Shown here: positions 34,481-43,904 of the stretch, one piece after another
Layout of the letters: every line of letters starts with the position of its first letter
Position numbering within the stretch: the stretch's first letter is position 1
Assembly (NCBI GenBank): GCA_900540275.1
Contig: UQFO01000004.1
Span: 1-64,000 of the forward strand
Length of the DNA stretch: 64,000 nucleotides
Source: an uncultured Oscillospiraceae bacterium
GTDB lineage: Bacteria > Bacillota > Clostridia > Oscillospirales > Acutalibacteraceae
Direction of reading: 5' to 3'
The notes under the pieces: generated by a model
Seen by the model: only the letters and a program-made list of their open reading frames with translations
Database searches by the model: none
Told to the model about the DNA's origin: nothing
Position numbers and translations under genes: made by a program

Positions 34481-36823
34481 TTACTGTGCCGCGGCCGTGG
34501 CGGCGGTATCGGAATTACCGGCCCCGGCGTCGGTACCGCTGTCCGGCGCGCTTGTCGAAGGCTGCGAGCTGCTTGGGGGCGGCACAGGCGCATAGACCTT
34601 TATGATACAGGTTGCCGTCAGCCCGTTGTCCGTCGATGCGGTAATCTTAGCGGTTCCGGCGCCCTTCGCCGTTACAAGGCCGTTTGCATCGACTGTAGCG
34701 GCCGCGGGGTTTGAGGAACGCCAAGTAACGGCCGGGTAGGACGCGTTAGACGGGGAAACGTTGACCTTAAGCTGTACCGTCGTACCAATATTCAGGTTAT
34801 AGCCCGCCCAATTGAGGCCAATGCCGGTAACCGGCTGGATAACCTTGACGGTGCATTCCGCCTGGTTCCCGTTTTTTGTAACTGCACGGACAGTGGCCGT
34901 GCCCGGGCCGACCGCCGTAAGCGTACCGTTGCTTGCGACCGATACGACGTTAATATTGGAATTATACCATGTAACGGATTTATCGGTTGTATTTGTGGGA
35001 TTCCATTGTACGGTTATTTTACTTTTATCACCCACGTTCATCGTAACGGAGGAATAGTCGAAAAAAATGTTGATGTTTTCAATTTTCTGAACGGGCGCAG
35101 CGGTTGCCTTTTCAGTAGCAGGCTGTGTTTCCTCTTCTTTTTTTGTGTTGTCGTAGAGGGTAAAAGCGCGTTCCTTGCCCTTTAGCTTTCCCTTGCCGTC
35201 GTACCAGTCGATTTGGCCGGCCTTATACGCTTTGGAAAAGCTCGTGACCTTCGGTTTTGTACCGCCGTAGGTGTTGTAATAGACGTCCGGCCACAAAGCG
35301 TCGGAATTAATCGCGGCCTTTTTGACGTCGACCTTGGAGCTTTCGCCCTTGCGCACCTTTCTTGCGACGACTACCGTACGGAACTCGCTGAACTCATAGG
35401 AGCAGGTGGAGAGCGAGAGCAGCTGGTCGTTTTCGTTGACGTCTACGGGGATATCAAACAGGGAGCGCTCGCGGATTAAATATACATAATTCATAAACTC
35501 GGCGTCGCTTGCAAACGTGCCGGTCAGGTAATCGAAGTATTCGCCCTGTGATTCGAGCGTATTCGTTTTATAAACGGAAATAATCTTCCATTGCGCGTCG
35601 CCCTCAGGCGTATCGAAATGGATGATAGGGTGCTTTTTGTAAAAATCGAGGTCGCCCGAGGTACGCCCGTATCCCATCAATCCCGCAAACATGCGGCCGT
35701 CGTTCATATGGTGGCCGTGGATAATAACATTTTTGGAGTCGGCCCCCTGCTTGCTGCGGTAGTCGATAAACAGGCTCCCGTAGCCGCTGTAATTTCCCTT
35801 ATAGTCGGCATACAGGTATTTCTGAGTGCTGATGGTATCGGTTTTTGACTGCAGCACGGGGTAGTCGAGATAATCGGTATTGTCGATTTTCAGCCAGCCG
35901 ACTATTTCTTTATTCGTTTTCTTGAGCGCGTCCCAGTCGTGGGAAATCGTATTGGTAACCTCGCCGGTTTTGGGGTCGGTTTCCTTTATAGGTTCGTCCA
36001 TGTGACCGGTTTCCTGAATCTCGTGAACGGTATTATCGTTGAGCATCGGCTGGATTACGAGGTAGTTGATTAGGTATCCAGCAGTAAAAAGGAATGTAAG
36101 CGACGCGACGATTAAAACGATTTTGCGGGCAATTTCCTTGCCGCTGTCGCCCTTTTTGGGGATTACGCCGCTCCAGAAGCCCTTCTTTTTTTTCTTAGTG
36201 TCCTGTGTAATTGGCTTTGGAATAAAAGATACCCCCTTTTGCGTAAGCTCCCCGTCCGGGAGCGGGCTGTTCGTCAGGGCAAAATAAACGCCCTGTTTTA
36301 TCATCTGGCCGGCGGGTACGCCTGTCAGGCTTTCTTTTGGCAGAAGCACGATTTTTTTGCCGTAGCAGAAAAAGCAGTAGCCTTCATAGCCGTTTCCCAT
36401 GTTGCCCATGGAAAGCGCGTTGGCAAAGGCGGGAGCGGTGGGGTCCTCTTTTGCCTCTTCCTCCCGCTGCGCGGGATAGTCCATTGCCATGACGAGGTCG
36501 GGCAGGCCCTGCTCGTGCAGCTCCTTAAGCTTTTCCCTGTCGGGCGTCGTATGGTTTGCGGCAAGGCCGCAGAGCGCTTCAAACGCGGCGTTGTCTTCTT
36601 TGCCGTCGAGTGCGTTTGCCATGACGATTAATTCAATATCGTCCTTGGAATCGATTGACTGATTGATTCCTTCCAGTATTTTGACACGGTCGGGGTCCAT
36701 CTCTGTCTTATAGAGAATATTGACGCCCGACTGGCGCAGCTCTTCCATAACGGAGGGCAGCGCCTTGTTCAATGACTGCGTTTCCTCCTTGCCGCTGCGT
36801 ACCGAATATATTTCAGCATTCAT
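34481..36823 (-). CDS. Class B sortase with MoCF-like cytoplasmic domain and Big_2 tail
   Basis: The 780-residue protein has a cytoplasmic N-terminal region (1-~195) resembling a degenerate MoCF/CinA domain (NAEIYSVRSGKEET at the start; GKKIVLLPKESL near its end), a basic stretch, and one membrane helix (~233-255). A class B sortase domain (~275-500) has His in VIIHGHHM (~366), Cys in LSLSTCSYEF (~474) and Arg in VVVARKV (~487). A Thr/Pro linker, two Big_2 Ig domains and a Pro/Ser tail complete it. Sortases attach proteins to the wall; no sorting-signal substrate was noticed in this window. The ATG at 36823 follows GGGAGGT. Confidence 0.85.
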   Translation of the reverse strand: MNAEIYSVRSGKEETQSLNKALPSVMEELRQSGVNILYKTEMDPDRVKILEGINQSIDSKDDIELIVMANALDGKEDNAAFEALCGLAANHTTPDREKLKELHEQGLPDLVMAMDYPAQREEEAKEDPTAPAFANALSMGNMGNGYEGYCFFCYGKKIVLLPKESLTGVPAGQMIKQGVYFALTNSPLPDGELTQKGVSFIPKPITQDTKKKKKGFWSGVIPKKGDSGKEIARKIVLIVASLTFLFTAGYLINYLVIQPMLNDNTVHEIQETGHMDEPIKETDPKTGEVTNTISHDWDALKKTNKEIVGWLKIDNTDYLDYPVLQSKTDTISTQKYLYADYKGNYSGYGSLFIDYRSKQGADSKNVIIHGHHMNDGRMFAGLMGYGRTSGDLDFYKKHPIIHFDTPEGDAQWKIISVYKTNTLESQGEYFDYLTGTFASDAEFMNYVYLIRERSLFDIPVDVNENDQLLSLSTCSYEFSEFRTVVVARKVRKGESSKVDVKKAAINSDALWPDVYYNTYGGTKPKVTSFSKAYKAGQIDWYDGKGKLKGKERAFTLYDNTKKEEETQPATEKATAAPVQKIENINIFFDYSSVTMNVGDKSKITVQWNPTNTTDKSVTWYNSNINVVSVASNGTLTAVGPGTATVRAVTKNGNQAECTVKVIQPVTGIGLNWAGYNLNIGTTVQLKVNVSPSNASYPAVTWRSSNPAAATVDANGLVTAKGAGTAKITASTDNGLTATCIIKVYAPVPPPSSSQPSTSAPDSGTDAGAGNSDTAATAAAQ

Positions 36824-36881
36824 GGCATATACCTCCCGTATTCTGTCCTGTATCATAAGCGCAGGTGTGCGCGGCTTTCCT

Positions 36882-38060
36882 TTATTTCATATAACCGATT
36901 TTCGTACAATATGTGTTTTCTACAGCGCGTTCGATTAACTCCTCGCAATCCAGCTCCTCCTGCGCGAGCTTTACAAATTTCAGCACCGGCCTTGTGCGCG
37001 GGTGCTTGGGCGTGAATACCGTGCAGCAGTCCTCGTACGGCTGGATAGAGGTTTCAAACGTACCGATTCTGCGCGCTGTCTTAATGATTTCATCCTTGTC
37101 CATCCCAATGAGCGGACGGAACACGGGCATGGAGCACGCCTCGTCCGTACAGGAGATGGCGTGAATCGTCTGGCTTGCTACCTGCCCCAGGCTTTCGCCC
37201 GTAATCAGGGCCGCGCATTCGTTTTCCCGCGCGATTCGTTCGGCAATCTGCATCATAAAACGGCGCATGATGATGGTGAACAGCTCCTCCGGGCAGTTTT
37301 TACGGATTTCCTCCTGGATTTCCGTAAACGGGACGGTATGCATGACCATCCTGCCGCTGAAGCGCGAAACAATCGAAAGGAGCTCCTTGACCTTTTCTTC
37401 GGCGCGCTCGCTCGTGTAGGGCGGGCTTGCAAAATGGACGGCGGTAAGCTCTACGCCGCGTTTTGCCATCATATAAGCCGCGACAGGGCTGTCGATGCCG
37501 CCGCTGATGAGGATAGCCGCCCGTCCTCCCGTGCCGACGGGGATGCCGCCCGCGCCGCGCAGGGCCTGCCCGTGGATATACGCGCCGAAATCTCGTACCT
37601 CCACCGTGACGGTCAGCTCAGGGTTATGTACATCGACGCCCAGATGGGGGAAATGCTCAAGCAAATACCCGCCCAGCTCGGCGCAGATTTGCGGCGATTT
37701 CAGGGGGAACTGCTTGTCGGAACGCTTAGCCTCTACCTTAAAGGTGCTTACAAGCTCCAGCTGCTCCTTTAAATATTCCAACGCGTTTATCTTGATGCTG
37801 TCCATGCTTTTTTCAGCAAAGCACGCCCTGGAATAGGCGGCGATACCGAACACGCATCCAATACGGCGCGCCGCCTCGTCGAGGTCGGCGCCGTCCCTGA
37901 GCGGCGTGACATATACGGTCGATTGTGCCGTTTTGACTTCAAACGGCCCTAAATATGAAATGCTTCTTTTTATATTTTTGACGAGCACGTCCTCAAAGGT
38001 GCGCCTGTTCAGGCCCTTTAAGGCAAGCTCGCCGACCTTTATCAGTATCATTTCCTTCAT
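36882..38060 (-). CDS. thiI: tRNA 4-thiouridine synthase ThiI
   Basis: ThiI makes 4-thiouridine at tRNA position 8 using sulfur from a cysteine desulfurase. The 392-residue protein has a THUMP/ferredoxin-like N-terminus (~60-165, IRVGELALKG-type opening as IKVGELALKGLNRR) and the PP-loop SGGIDSPVAAYMMAKRG near 185, then ITGESLGQVASQT. No C-terminal rhodanese domain is present, as usual in Firmicutes, where a dedicated NifS serves. That partner lies 40 bases upstream. Confidence 0.97.
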   Translation of the reverse strand: MKEMILIKVGELALKGLNRRTFEDVLVKNIKRSISYLGPFEVKTAQSTVYVTPLRDGADLDEAARRIGCVFGIAAYSRACFAEKSMDSIKINALEYLKEQLELVSTFKVEAKRSDKQFPLKSPQICAELGGYLLEHFPHLGVDVHNPELTVTVEVRDFGAYIHGQALRGAGGIPVGTGGRAAILISGGIDSPVAAYMMAKRGVELTAVHFASPPYTSERAEEKVKELLSIVSRFSGRMVMHTVPFTEIQEEIRKNCPEELFTIIMRRFMMQIAERIARENECAALITGESLGQVASQTIHAISCTDEACSMPVFRPLIGMDKDEIIKTARRIGTFETSIQPYEDCCTVFTPKHPRTRPVLKFVKLAQEELDCEELIERAVENTYCTKIGYMK

Positions 38061-38100
38061 TTTTTACCCTCTTCATCCTTCTTTTGCTTTTCACGCTTTC

Positions 38101-39240
38101 CTACCGCCTTGCAAGCGTGCGCATTCCTTCATCGATTGCCGCTATCAGGCAATCCACGTCGGCTCTCGTGTTATATTTTGAAAAGCTTACGCGCAGCGCG
38201 CTGTCGCTTTCCTCCGCGGAAAGCCCGAGCGCCGTAAGCACATGGCTCTTCTTCCCTTTTGCGCACGCGGAGCCGCTGGAAATATAGATACCCCTTGCCG
38301 CGAGGAAATGGAGCATGGTTTCGCTCCTTATCCCGAGCACGGAGAAATTGACAATATAGGGAAGGCAGCTTCCGTCTGAGTGCAGAACCGTGCCCTCAAG
38401 CTTTATAACCTGTTCGGCGCAGTAGTCGCGCAATGCGCGGATTTCTTCTATCGTGTTTAAATCGATTTCCCGCACGGCGGCTCCAAAGCCCGCAATCAGC
38501 GGGGCGGCCTCTGTCCCGGGGCGCAGCCTGTTTTCCTGCTCGCCGCCGAACATGCGCGGCGTAATGCGCACGCCGTTTTTTACATACAGCGCGCCGGTCC
38601 CCTTCGGGCCGTGTATTTTGTGCGAGGAAACCGTGAGCAGGTCTATTCCAAGCTTACGCGGCGAAACCGGGATTTTTCCAAACGCCTGCACCGCGTCGCA
38701 GTGGATAAGCGCCGGCGCGCATTTTTGCACGGCGGCCTTCCTTGCGGTTTCTACCGGCTGAATGGCGCCCGTTTCGTTGTTGACGAGCATAATACTGACG
38801 AGTACCGTTTTATTGTCCACCGCTTCAAAAATCTGCTCCGGCGTGATGCGGCCGCCGTTTTTCGGCTTGAGGAAAACGACCTCGTATCCCTGCCGTTCCA
38901 GCTCCCTGCAGCTTTCAAAGACAGAGGAATGCTCAACCGCGGTCGTTACAATTTTATTGCCCATGCGTTTTCTTGCGTCCACAGCGCCGAAAACGGCCAG
39001 GTTGTTCGCTTCCGTCCCGCCGCTTGTGAAATAAATTTCCGCCTTTTCCGCACAGAGCAGCTTCGCTATGGAGCAGCGGGCCTTTGTAATCTCTTTTTCG
39101 GCCTCCAGCCCTTTTGTATGCAGGGAGGAAGGGTTCCCGTAATTCAGCGTCATCATGTCGTAGGCCGCCTGCGCGGCGCTGCGGCATACAGCCGTCGTCG
39201 CGCTGTTGTCCAGATAAACGTTCGTGCCCGTTTCAAACAC
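38101..39240 (-). CDS. Cysteine desulfurase (NifS/IscS family)
   Basis: PLP enzyme that takes sulfur from cysteine. The 379-residue protein opens VYLDNSATTAVCRSAAQA, has the PLP-lysine block VSSHKIHGPKGTGALYVKNG near 200 and the flexible catalytic cysteine in YISSGSACAKGKKSHVL near 320. The longest open frame starts at a GTG inside the leader; I prefer the GTG at 39240 after TGAGG. Its partner is probably ThiI, immediately downstream. Confidence 0.95.
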   Translation of the reverse strand: MFETGTNVYLDNSATTAVCRSAAQAAYDMMTLNYGNPSSLHTKGLEAEKEITKARCSIAKLLCAEKAEIYFTSGGTEANNLAVFGAVDARKRMGNKIVTTAVEHSSVFESCRELERQGYEVVFLKPKNGGRITPEQIFEAVDNKTVLVSIMLVNNETGAIQPVETARKAAVQKCAPALIHCDAVQAFGKIPVSPRKLGIDLLTVSSHKIHGPKGTGALYVKNGVRITPRMFGGEQENRLRPGTEAAPLIAGFGAAVREIDLNTIEEIRALRDYCAEQVIKLEGTVLHSDGSCLPYIVNFSVLGIRSETMLHFLAARGIYISSGSACAKGKKSHVLTALGLSAEESDSALRVSFSKYNTRADVDCLIAAIDEGMRTLARR

Positions 39241-39281
39241 CTCTTGCCTCAAATATAAAAACAGACCGCAAGTCACATATC

Positions 39282-39309
39282 ATTATACACGAAACGCCCG
39301 CGCCTGCAA
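39282..39309 (-). promoter_or_regulatory. Promoter of the nifS-thiI-sortase run
   Basis: A TGTATAAT extended -10 (TATAAT at 39282-39287) and TTGCAG -35 (39304-39309) are spaced 16 bases on the minus strand. Confidence 0.75.
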
Positions 39310-39408
39310 ATAAATAATAGAAATTTAACAAAATGTTCTAAAATCGGAAATCAATATGATTAAGCAGGCCCAAACAGGGAATAATTGACTGTGAAAGGGT
39401 GAGTTTAC

Positions 39409-39861
39409 GTGAATGTATCAAAGAAAGAATATTCCAAAATGACAGAAAAAGCGTCGCCGAACAGCCACCTTTTTTTAGATTGTCTCAAGGCGTTCCTGTT
39501 TGGCGGCGTGATTTGCACCATAGGGCAGGGCTTCACCGATATTTATATGCTGTGCGGCATGCAAAAGACCGAGGCCGCGACGCTTACCTCTGTGACGCTT
39601 GTATTTTTGGGCGCGCTGCTGACGAGCGTCGGCGTATACGACAAGCTCGCAAAGCACGGGGGAGCCGGTACGCTTGTTCCAATCACGGGCTTTGCAAACT
39701 CAATTGTTTCTCCTGCCATCGAGTTTAAAAGCGAAGGTTATATCCTTGGCCTTGGCGCGAAGATGTTTATTATCGCGGGGCCTGTTTTAGTATACGGAAT
39801 TACGGCCTCCGTCGTGTACGGCATTATCTATTTTATCTTAAAAAGCGTGGGTGCCGTCTGA
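39409..39861 (+). CDS. spoVAC: Stage V sporulation protein AC
   Basis: SpoVAC is a spore inner-membrane channel subunit for dipicolinic acid uptake and release. The 150-residue protein has the family blocks CLKAFLFGGVICTIGQGFTD, LVFLGALLTSVGVYDKL, GGAGTLVPITGFANSIVSPAIEFKSEG and a C-terminal membrane segment. The GTG start at 39409 follows AAAGGGTGA. The usual partners spoVAD and spoVAE are not adjacent, so the operon is split in this genome. It supports an endospore-forming host. Confidence 0.95.
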   Translation: MNVSKKEYSKMTEKASPNSHLFLDCLKAFLFGGVICTIGQGFTDIYMLCGMQKTEAATLTSVTLVFLGALLTSVGVYDKLAKHGGAGTLVPITGFANSIVSPAIEFKSEGYILGLGAKMFIIAGPVLVYGITASVVYGIIYFILKSVGAV

Positions 39862-39911
39862 ATAGATTCAAACAACCTTGCCGGGCGTTGCTTTTGATTC
39901 GAAAAAAGAAA

Positions 39912-39937
39912 CCGCAGAGGCGTTTTTGCTTCTGCGG
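39912..39937 (+). terminator. spoVAC terminator
   Basis: The arms CCGCAGAGGC and GCTTCTGCGG enclose a six-base loop and are followed by a T-rich run on the plus strand. Confidence 0.85.
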
Positions 39938-39987
39938 AATTATTTTTTCTTTTACATAAAGAATGTGAAAAAAACAGGCGATTTCTC

Positions 39988-40016
39988 TTGACAAACTCTT
40001 GACAATCAAATAAAAT
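39988..40016 (+). promoter_or_regulatory. rpoBC promoter
   Basis: A perfect TTGACA -35 (39988-39993) and TAAAAT -10 (40011-40016) are spaced 17 bases. The predicted leader to the rpoB ATG is about 150 bases. Confidence 0.85.
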
Positions 40017-40173
40017 AAGAAAATGCACCATAATGGCATAGCTTGCCCTTATCGCCCTTTCAACGGGTTGATATTAGCATAAAATTTTTCAAAAATCAAG
40101 TGGTATTTTTAAAAATGTTGCGGGGCCTTATGGAAGACAGCGGACTAACTATCAGGAATGGAGTGATACGCCC

Positions 40174-43100
40174 ATGGTGAATGTCAAGCCGACAAAGCTT
40201 GGTAAAAATGAGAGGATGAGCTTTTCTAAAATCGACGAGGTTATCGATATGCCGAACCTCATCGAGGTACAGAAAAAATCCTACAAATGGTTTTTAGACA
40301 CAGGGCTGAAGGAAGTATTTCAGGATGTATCGGGCATAACCGATTACACCGGCAATCTGGTTCTCGACTTTGTGGACTACACACTTGACGTTGACAATCC
40401 CAATTACAGCGTAACGGAATGCAAGGAAAGGGACGCCACCTACGCCGCCCCCCTGCGCGTCGTCGCGCGCCTGCTCAACAAAGAGACGGGCGAAATCAAG
40501 GAATCAAACGTCTTTATGGGCGATTTTCCCCTTATGACCTCGAGCGGCACGTTTGTAATAAACGGCGCCGAGCGCGTCATCGTATCACAGCTGGTTCGTT
40601 CCCCGGGCGTTTATTACAAGATGGAATATGACAAGACGGGCAAAAAGCTTTTCAGCTCCACGGTTATCCCGAACAGGGGCGCATGGCTTGAGTATGAAAA
40701 CGACGTGAACGACGTTTTCTATGTCCGTATCGATAAAAACCGCAAAATTCCCATCACGGTGTTTATCCGCGCGCTGGGGCTGGGAAGCGACGGCGAAATT
40801 CTCGACTACTTCGGCGAGGACGAGCGCATCCGCGCGACGATAGAAAAGGACCCCTGCAAGAACACAGAGGAAGCAATGATTGAGGTCTACCGCAAGCTCC
40901 GCCCAAGCGAACCGCCGACGGTGGAAAGCGCGCAGACGCACATCAACAATCTGTTCTTTGACGCCAGGCGCTACGATATGTCGCGTGTCGGCCGTTATAA
41001 ATACAACAAAAAGCTCGGTATTTCGGCGCGCCTTGCAAACCAGAAGATTACGGAGCCGATTGCAAATCCTCGCACCGGCGAGGTCATGGCGATGGCGGGC
41101 GACGTAATCAGCCGCGAGCTTGCCATGGAAATCGAAAACGCCGGCGTTACTACCGCGTTTGTAGACGTGGAGGGCAAGACGGTCAAGGTCATTTCCAACG
41201 GCATGGTCGATATCAGCGGGTATGTTGGGTTTAACGCTGAGGAAGAATGCGGCATCAACGAGAAGGTGAGCTTCGCCGTGCTGTGCGAAATCCTAGACGC
41301 CTGCGGCGACGACCAGGAGCTGCTCAAGGAAACCGTCGCGCAGCGCCGCGGCGACCTTATTCCGAACCATATTATTATTGACGATATTTTCTCTACTATT
41401 AACTATATGAACTGCCTTGCCTGCGGCTTAGGGACGACGGACGACATCGACCATCTCGGCAACCGCCGCATCCGCAGCGTGGGCGAGCTGCTGCAAAACC
41501 AATTCCGCATTGGCTTTTCCAGGCTGGAAAGGGTAATCCGCGAGAGGATGACCCTACAGGCGCAGGATCTTGATAACCTGTCGCCGAACGCGCTGATTAA
41601 CATCCGCCCGGTCACCGCGGCAATCAAGGAATTCTTCGGCTCTTCGCCCCTTTCCCAGTTTATGGACCAGACGAACCCGCTTGCGGAGCTTACGCATAAA
41701 AGGCGTCTTTCCGCGCTCGGCCCCGGCGGCCTTTCACGTGACCGCGCGGGCTTTGAGGTGCGCGACGTCCACTACAGCCATTACGGCCGTATGTGCCCGA
41801 TTGAAACGCCGGAAGGTCCGAACATCGGCCTGATTTCGTACCTTGCGACGTTCGCGCGCATCAACGAATATGGCTTTATCGAGGCGCCGTTCCGTAAGGT
41901 CGATAAGGAGACGGGCATCGTCACCAGCGAGGTCGTTTATATGACGGCCGACGTGGAGGATGAATTCTACGTTGCGCAGGCCAACGAACCGCTCGACGAC
42001 GAAGGACGCTTTAAAAACCCAAAAATCAATGGACGCTACCGCGACGAGTTCGTGGAGCTTGAGCGTGACCGTTTCGATTATATGGACGTTTCGCCGCGGA
42101 TGGTCGTTTCCGTCGCGACGGCGATGATTCCGTTCCTTGAGAACGACGACGCAAACCGGGCGCTGATGGGCTCGAACATGCAGAGGCAGGCTGTCCCGCT
42201 GATGGTCACGCAGTCCCCGATTGTCGGTACCGGCATGGAATATAAGGCGGGCGTCGATTCCGGCGTGTGCCTGCTGTCCAAAGAGGACGGCGTGGTCCTT
42301 TCCGTAAGTGCGGACAAAATCGCCGTGCGCTACGATTCCGGAAAAATCGAGGAATTCAAGGTTACGAAGTTCATGCGCTCGAACCAGGGCACGTGTATTA
42401 ACCAAATTCCTGTCGTCGATAAGGGGCAGCGCGTTGTAAAGGGCGAGGTGCTCGCCGACGGCCCGGCCACGAAGAACGGTGAAATCAGCCTTGGAAAGAA
42501 CGCGCTGATTGGCTTTATGACCTGGGAAGGCTATAACTACGAGGACGCTGTCCTCATCAATGAAAAGATTGTCAGGGACGACGTTTATACGTCTATCCAT
42601 ATAGAGGAATATGAAACCGAGGCCAGGGACACGAAGCTCGGCCCGGAAGAAATTACGCGCGACATCCCGAACGTCGGCGAGGATATGCTCAAGGATTTGG
42701 ACGAACAGGGCATTATCCACATTGGCGCCGAGGTACAGGCAGGCGATATCCTGGTCGGCAAGGTCACGCCGAAGGGCGAGACGGAGCTTACCGCTGAGGA
42801 GCGTCTGCTGCGCGCCATATTCGGCGAGAAGGCAAGGGAAGTCAGGGACACCTCCCTGCGCGTGCCGCACGGAGAGTCCGGCATCGTTGTGGACGTCAAG
42901 GTGTTCACAAGGGAGAACAGCCATGACGAGCTGCAGCCGGGCGTCAATAAGGTCGTGCGCTGCTACCTTGCGCAGAAGAGGAAGATTTCGGTCGGCGACA
43001 AGATGGCGGGACGCCACGGCAACAAGGGCGTCGTTTCCAGAATCCTCCCTGTTGAGGATATGCCGTTCCTGCCGGACGGTACGCCGCTCGATATCGTGCT

Positions 43101-43887
43101 CAATCCCCTCGGCGTTCCTTCCCGTATGAATATCGGGCAGGTGCTCGAGGTCCATCTGGGCTATGCCGCGAAGGCGCTCGGCTGGAAAATCATGACGCCC
43201 GTGTTCGACGGCGCGCACGAAGAGGATATCTTTGAGGCGTTCCGCCAGGCGGGGCTGAGCGAGGACGGCAAGACATGGCTCAAGGACGGCAGGACGGGTG
43301 AATATTTCGATAATCCCGTCACCGTAGGCTATATGTACTATTTGAAGCTCCATCACCTGGTTGACGATAAAATCCACGCGCGTTCCACAGGACCGTACTC
43401 GCTCGTAACACAGCAGCCGCTCGGCGGCAAGGCGCAGTTCGGCGGACAGCGCTTCGGCGAGATGGAGGTCTGGGCGCTCGAGGCTTACGGCGCGGCATAC
43501 ACGCTTCAGGAAATCCTGACGGTCAAGTCTGACGACGTCGTCGGGCGTGTCAAGACCTATGAATCAATCGTCAAGGGACAGAATATTCCGAAGCCGGGCA
43601 TTCCGGAATCCTTCAAGGTTCTCATCAAGGAACTTCAGTCGCTCGCGCTCGACGTCAAGGTGCTCGACAAGGACAACGAGGAAATCGACCTCAAGCAGAA
43701 CTTTGACGAGGACGATGAAATCACGGCGGTACCGGACAGCGCGCTCGCTGAGGACGAGGTTATGACCACGATGGAGGGCTTCCAGCTCGAGGATGATCCC
43801 GAAGACAACAACATGTTTGACGAGTCGTCTATTTTTGAAGAGGAAGAAGACGATTTAATCGATGATTTTGACAGCGACGAACTGTAA
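40174..43887 (+). CDS. rpoB: RNA polymerase beta subunit
   Basis: The 1,237-residue catalytic beta subunit has all lobes in order. The rifampicin-region core SQFMDQTNPLAELTHKRRL is intact at the positions of E. coli D516, H526 and S531, so no common resistance change is seen. A Pro replaces the usual Gln just before it (SSPLSQF). GRMCPIETPEGPNIGLI, KMAGRHGNKGVVS and GGKAQFGGQRFGEMEVWALEAYGA are present, and an acidic tail ends the protein. The ATG at 40174 follows GGAGTGA. rpoC follows by 17 bases. The ribosomal genes rplK-A-J-L that normally precede rpoB are absent. Confidence 0.99.
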   Translation: MVNVKPTKLGKNERMSFSKIDEVIDMPNLIEVQKKSYKWFLDTGLKEVFQDVSGITDYTGNLVLDFVDYTLDVDNPNYSVTECKERDATYAAPLRVVARLLNKETGEIKESNVFMGDFPLMTSSGTFVINGAERVIVSQLVRSPGVYYKMEYDKTGKKLFSSTVIPNRGAWLEYENDVNDVFYVRIDKNRKIPITVFIRALGLGSDGEILDYFGEDERIRATIEKDPCKNTEEAMIEVYRKLRPSEPPTVESAQTHINNLFFDARRYDMSRVGRYKYNKKLGISARLANQKITEPIANPRTGEVMAMAGDVISRELAMEIENAGVTTAFVDVEGKTVKVISNGMVDISGYVGFNAEEECGINEKVSFAVLCEILDACGDDQELLKETVAQRRGDLIPNHIIIDDIFSTINYMNCLACGLGTTDDIDHLGNRRIRSVGELLQNQFRIGFSRLERVIRERMTLQAQDLDNLSPNALINIRPVTAAIKEFFGSSPLSQFMDQTNPLAELTHKRRLSALGPGGLSRDRAGFEVRDVHYSHYGRMCPIETPEGPNIGLISYLATFARINEYGFIEAPFRKVDKETGIVTSEVVYMTADVEDEFYVAQANEPLDDEGRFKNPKINGRYRDEFVELERDRFDYMDVSPRMVVSVATAMIPFLENDDANRALMGSNMQRQAVPLMVTQSPIVGTGMEYKAGVDSGVCLLSKEDGVVLSVSADKIAVRYDSGKIEEFKVTKFMRSNQGTCINQIPVVDKGQRVVKGEVLADGPATKNGEISLGKNALIGFMTWEGYNYEDAVLINEKIVRDDVYTSIHIEEYETEARDTKLGPEEITRDIPNVGEDMLKDLDEQGIIHIGAEVQAGDILVGKVTPKGETELTAEERLLRAIFGEKAREVRDTSLRVPHGESGIVVDVKVFTRENSHDELQPGVNKVVRCYLAQKRKISVGDKMAGRHGNKGVVSRILPVEDMPFLPDGTPLDIVLNPLGVPSRMNIGQVLEVHLGYAAKALGWKIMTPVFDGAHEEDIFEAFRQAGLSEDGKTWLKDGRTGEYFDNPVTVGYMYYLKLHHLVDDKIHARSTGPYSLVTQQPLGGKAQFGGQRFGEMEVWALEAYGAAYTLQEILTVKSDDVVGRVKTYESIVKGQNIPKPGIPESFKVLIKELQSLALDVKVLDKDNEEIDLKQNFDEDDEITAVPDSALAEDEVMTTMEGFQLEDDPEDNNMFDESSIFEEEEDDLIDDFDSDEL

Positions 43888-43904
43888 GGGGAGGCTTGGT
43901 GAAT

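Larger units (their letters stand above)
39862..40173 (+). other. Intergenic region carrying spoVAC terminator and rpoB leader
   Basis: These 312 bases contain the spoVAC terminator (39912-39937), the rpoB promoter (39988-40016) and an AT-rich leader of about 150 bases. The leader has A/T-tract hairpins but no recognised attenuator. No gene is supported. Confidence 0.7.

Noticed and set aside
34481..36823. Sortase as anchor for the Ig protein or the pilin adhesin
   Set aside because: Neither protein ends in a sorting motif plus hydrophobic tail and basic residues, so no substrate link can be made here.
41734..43377. Long open frame antisense to rpoB (547 codons)
   Set aside because: It is a shadow of the GC-rich rpoB codon pattern, with no ribosome site, promoter or recognisable domain. 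The same applies to long antisense frames in rpoC, pilB and lysS.
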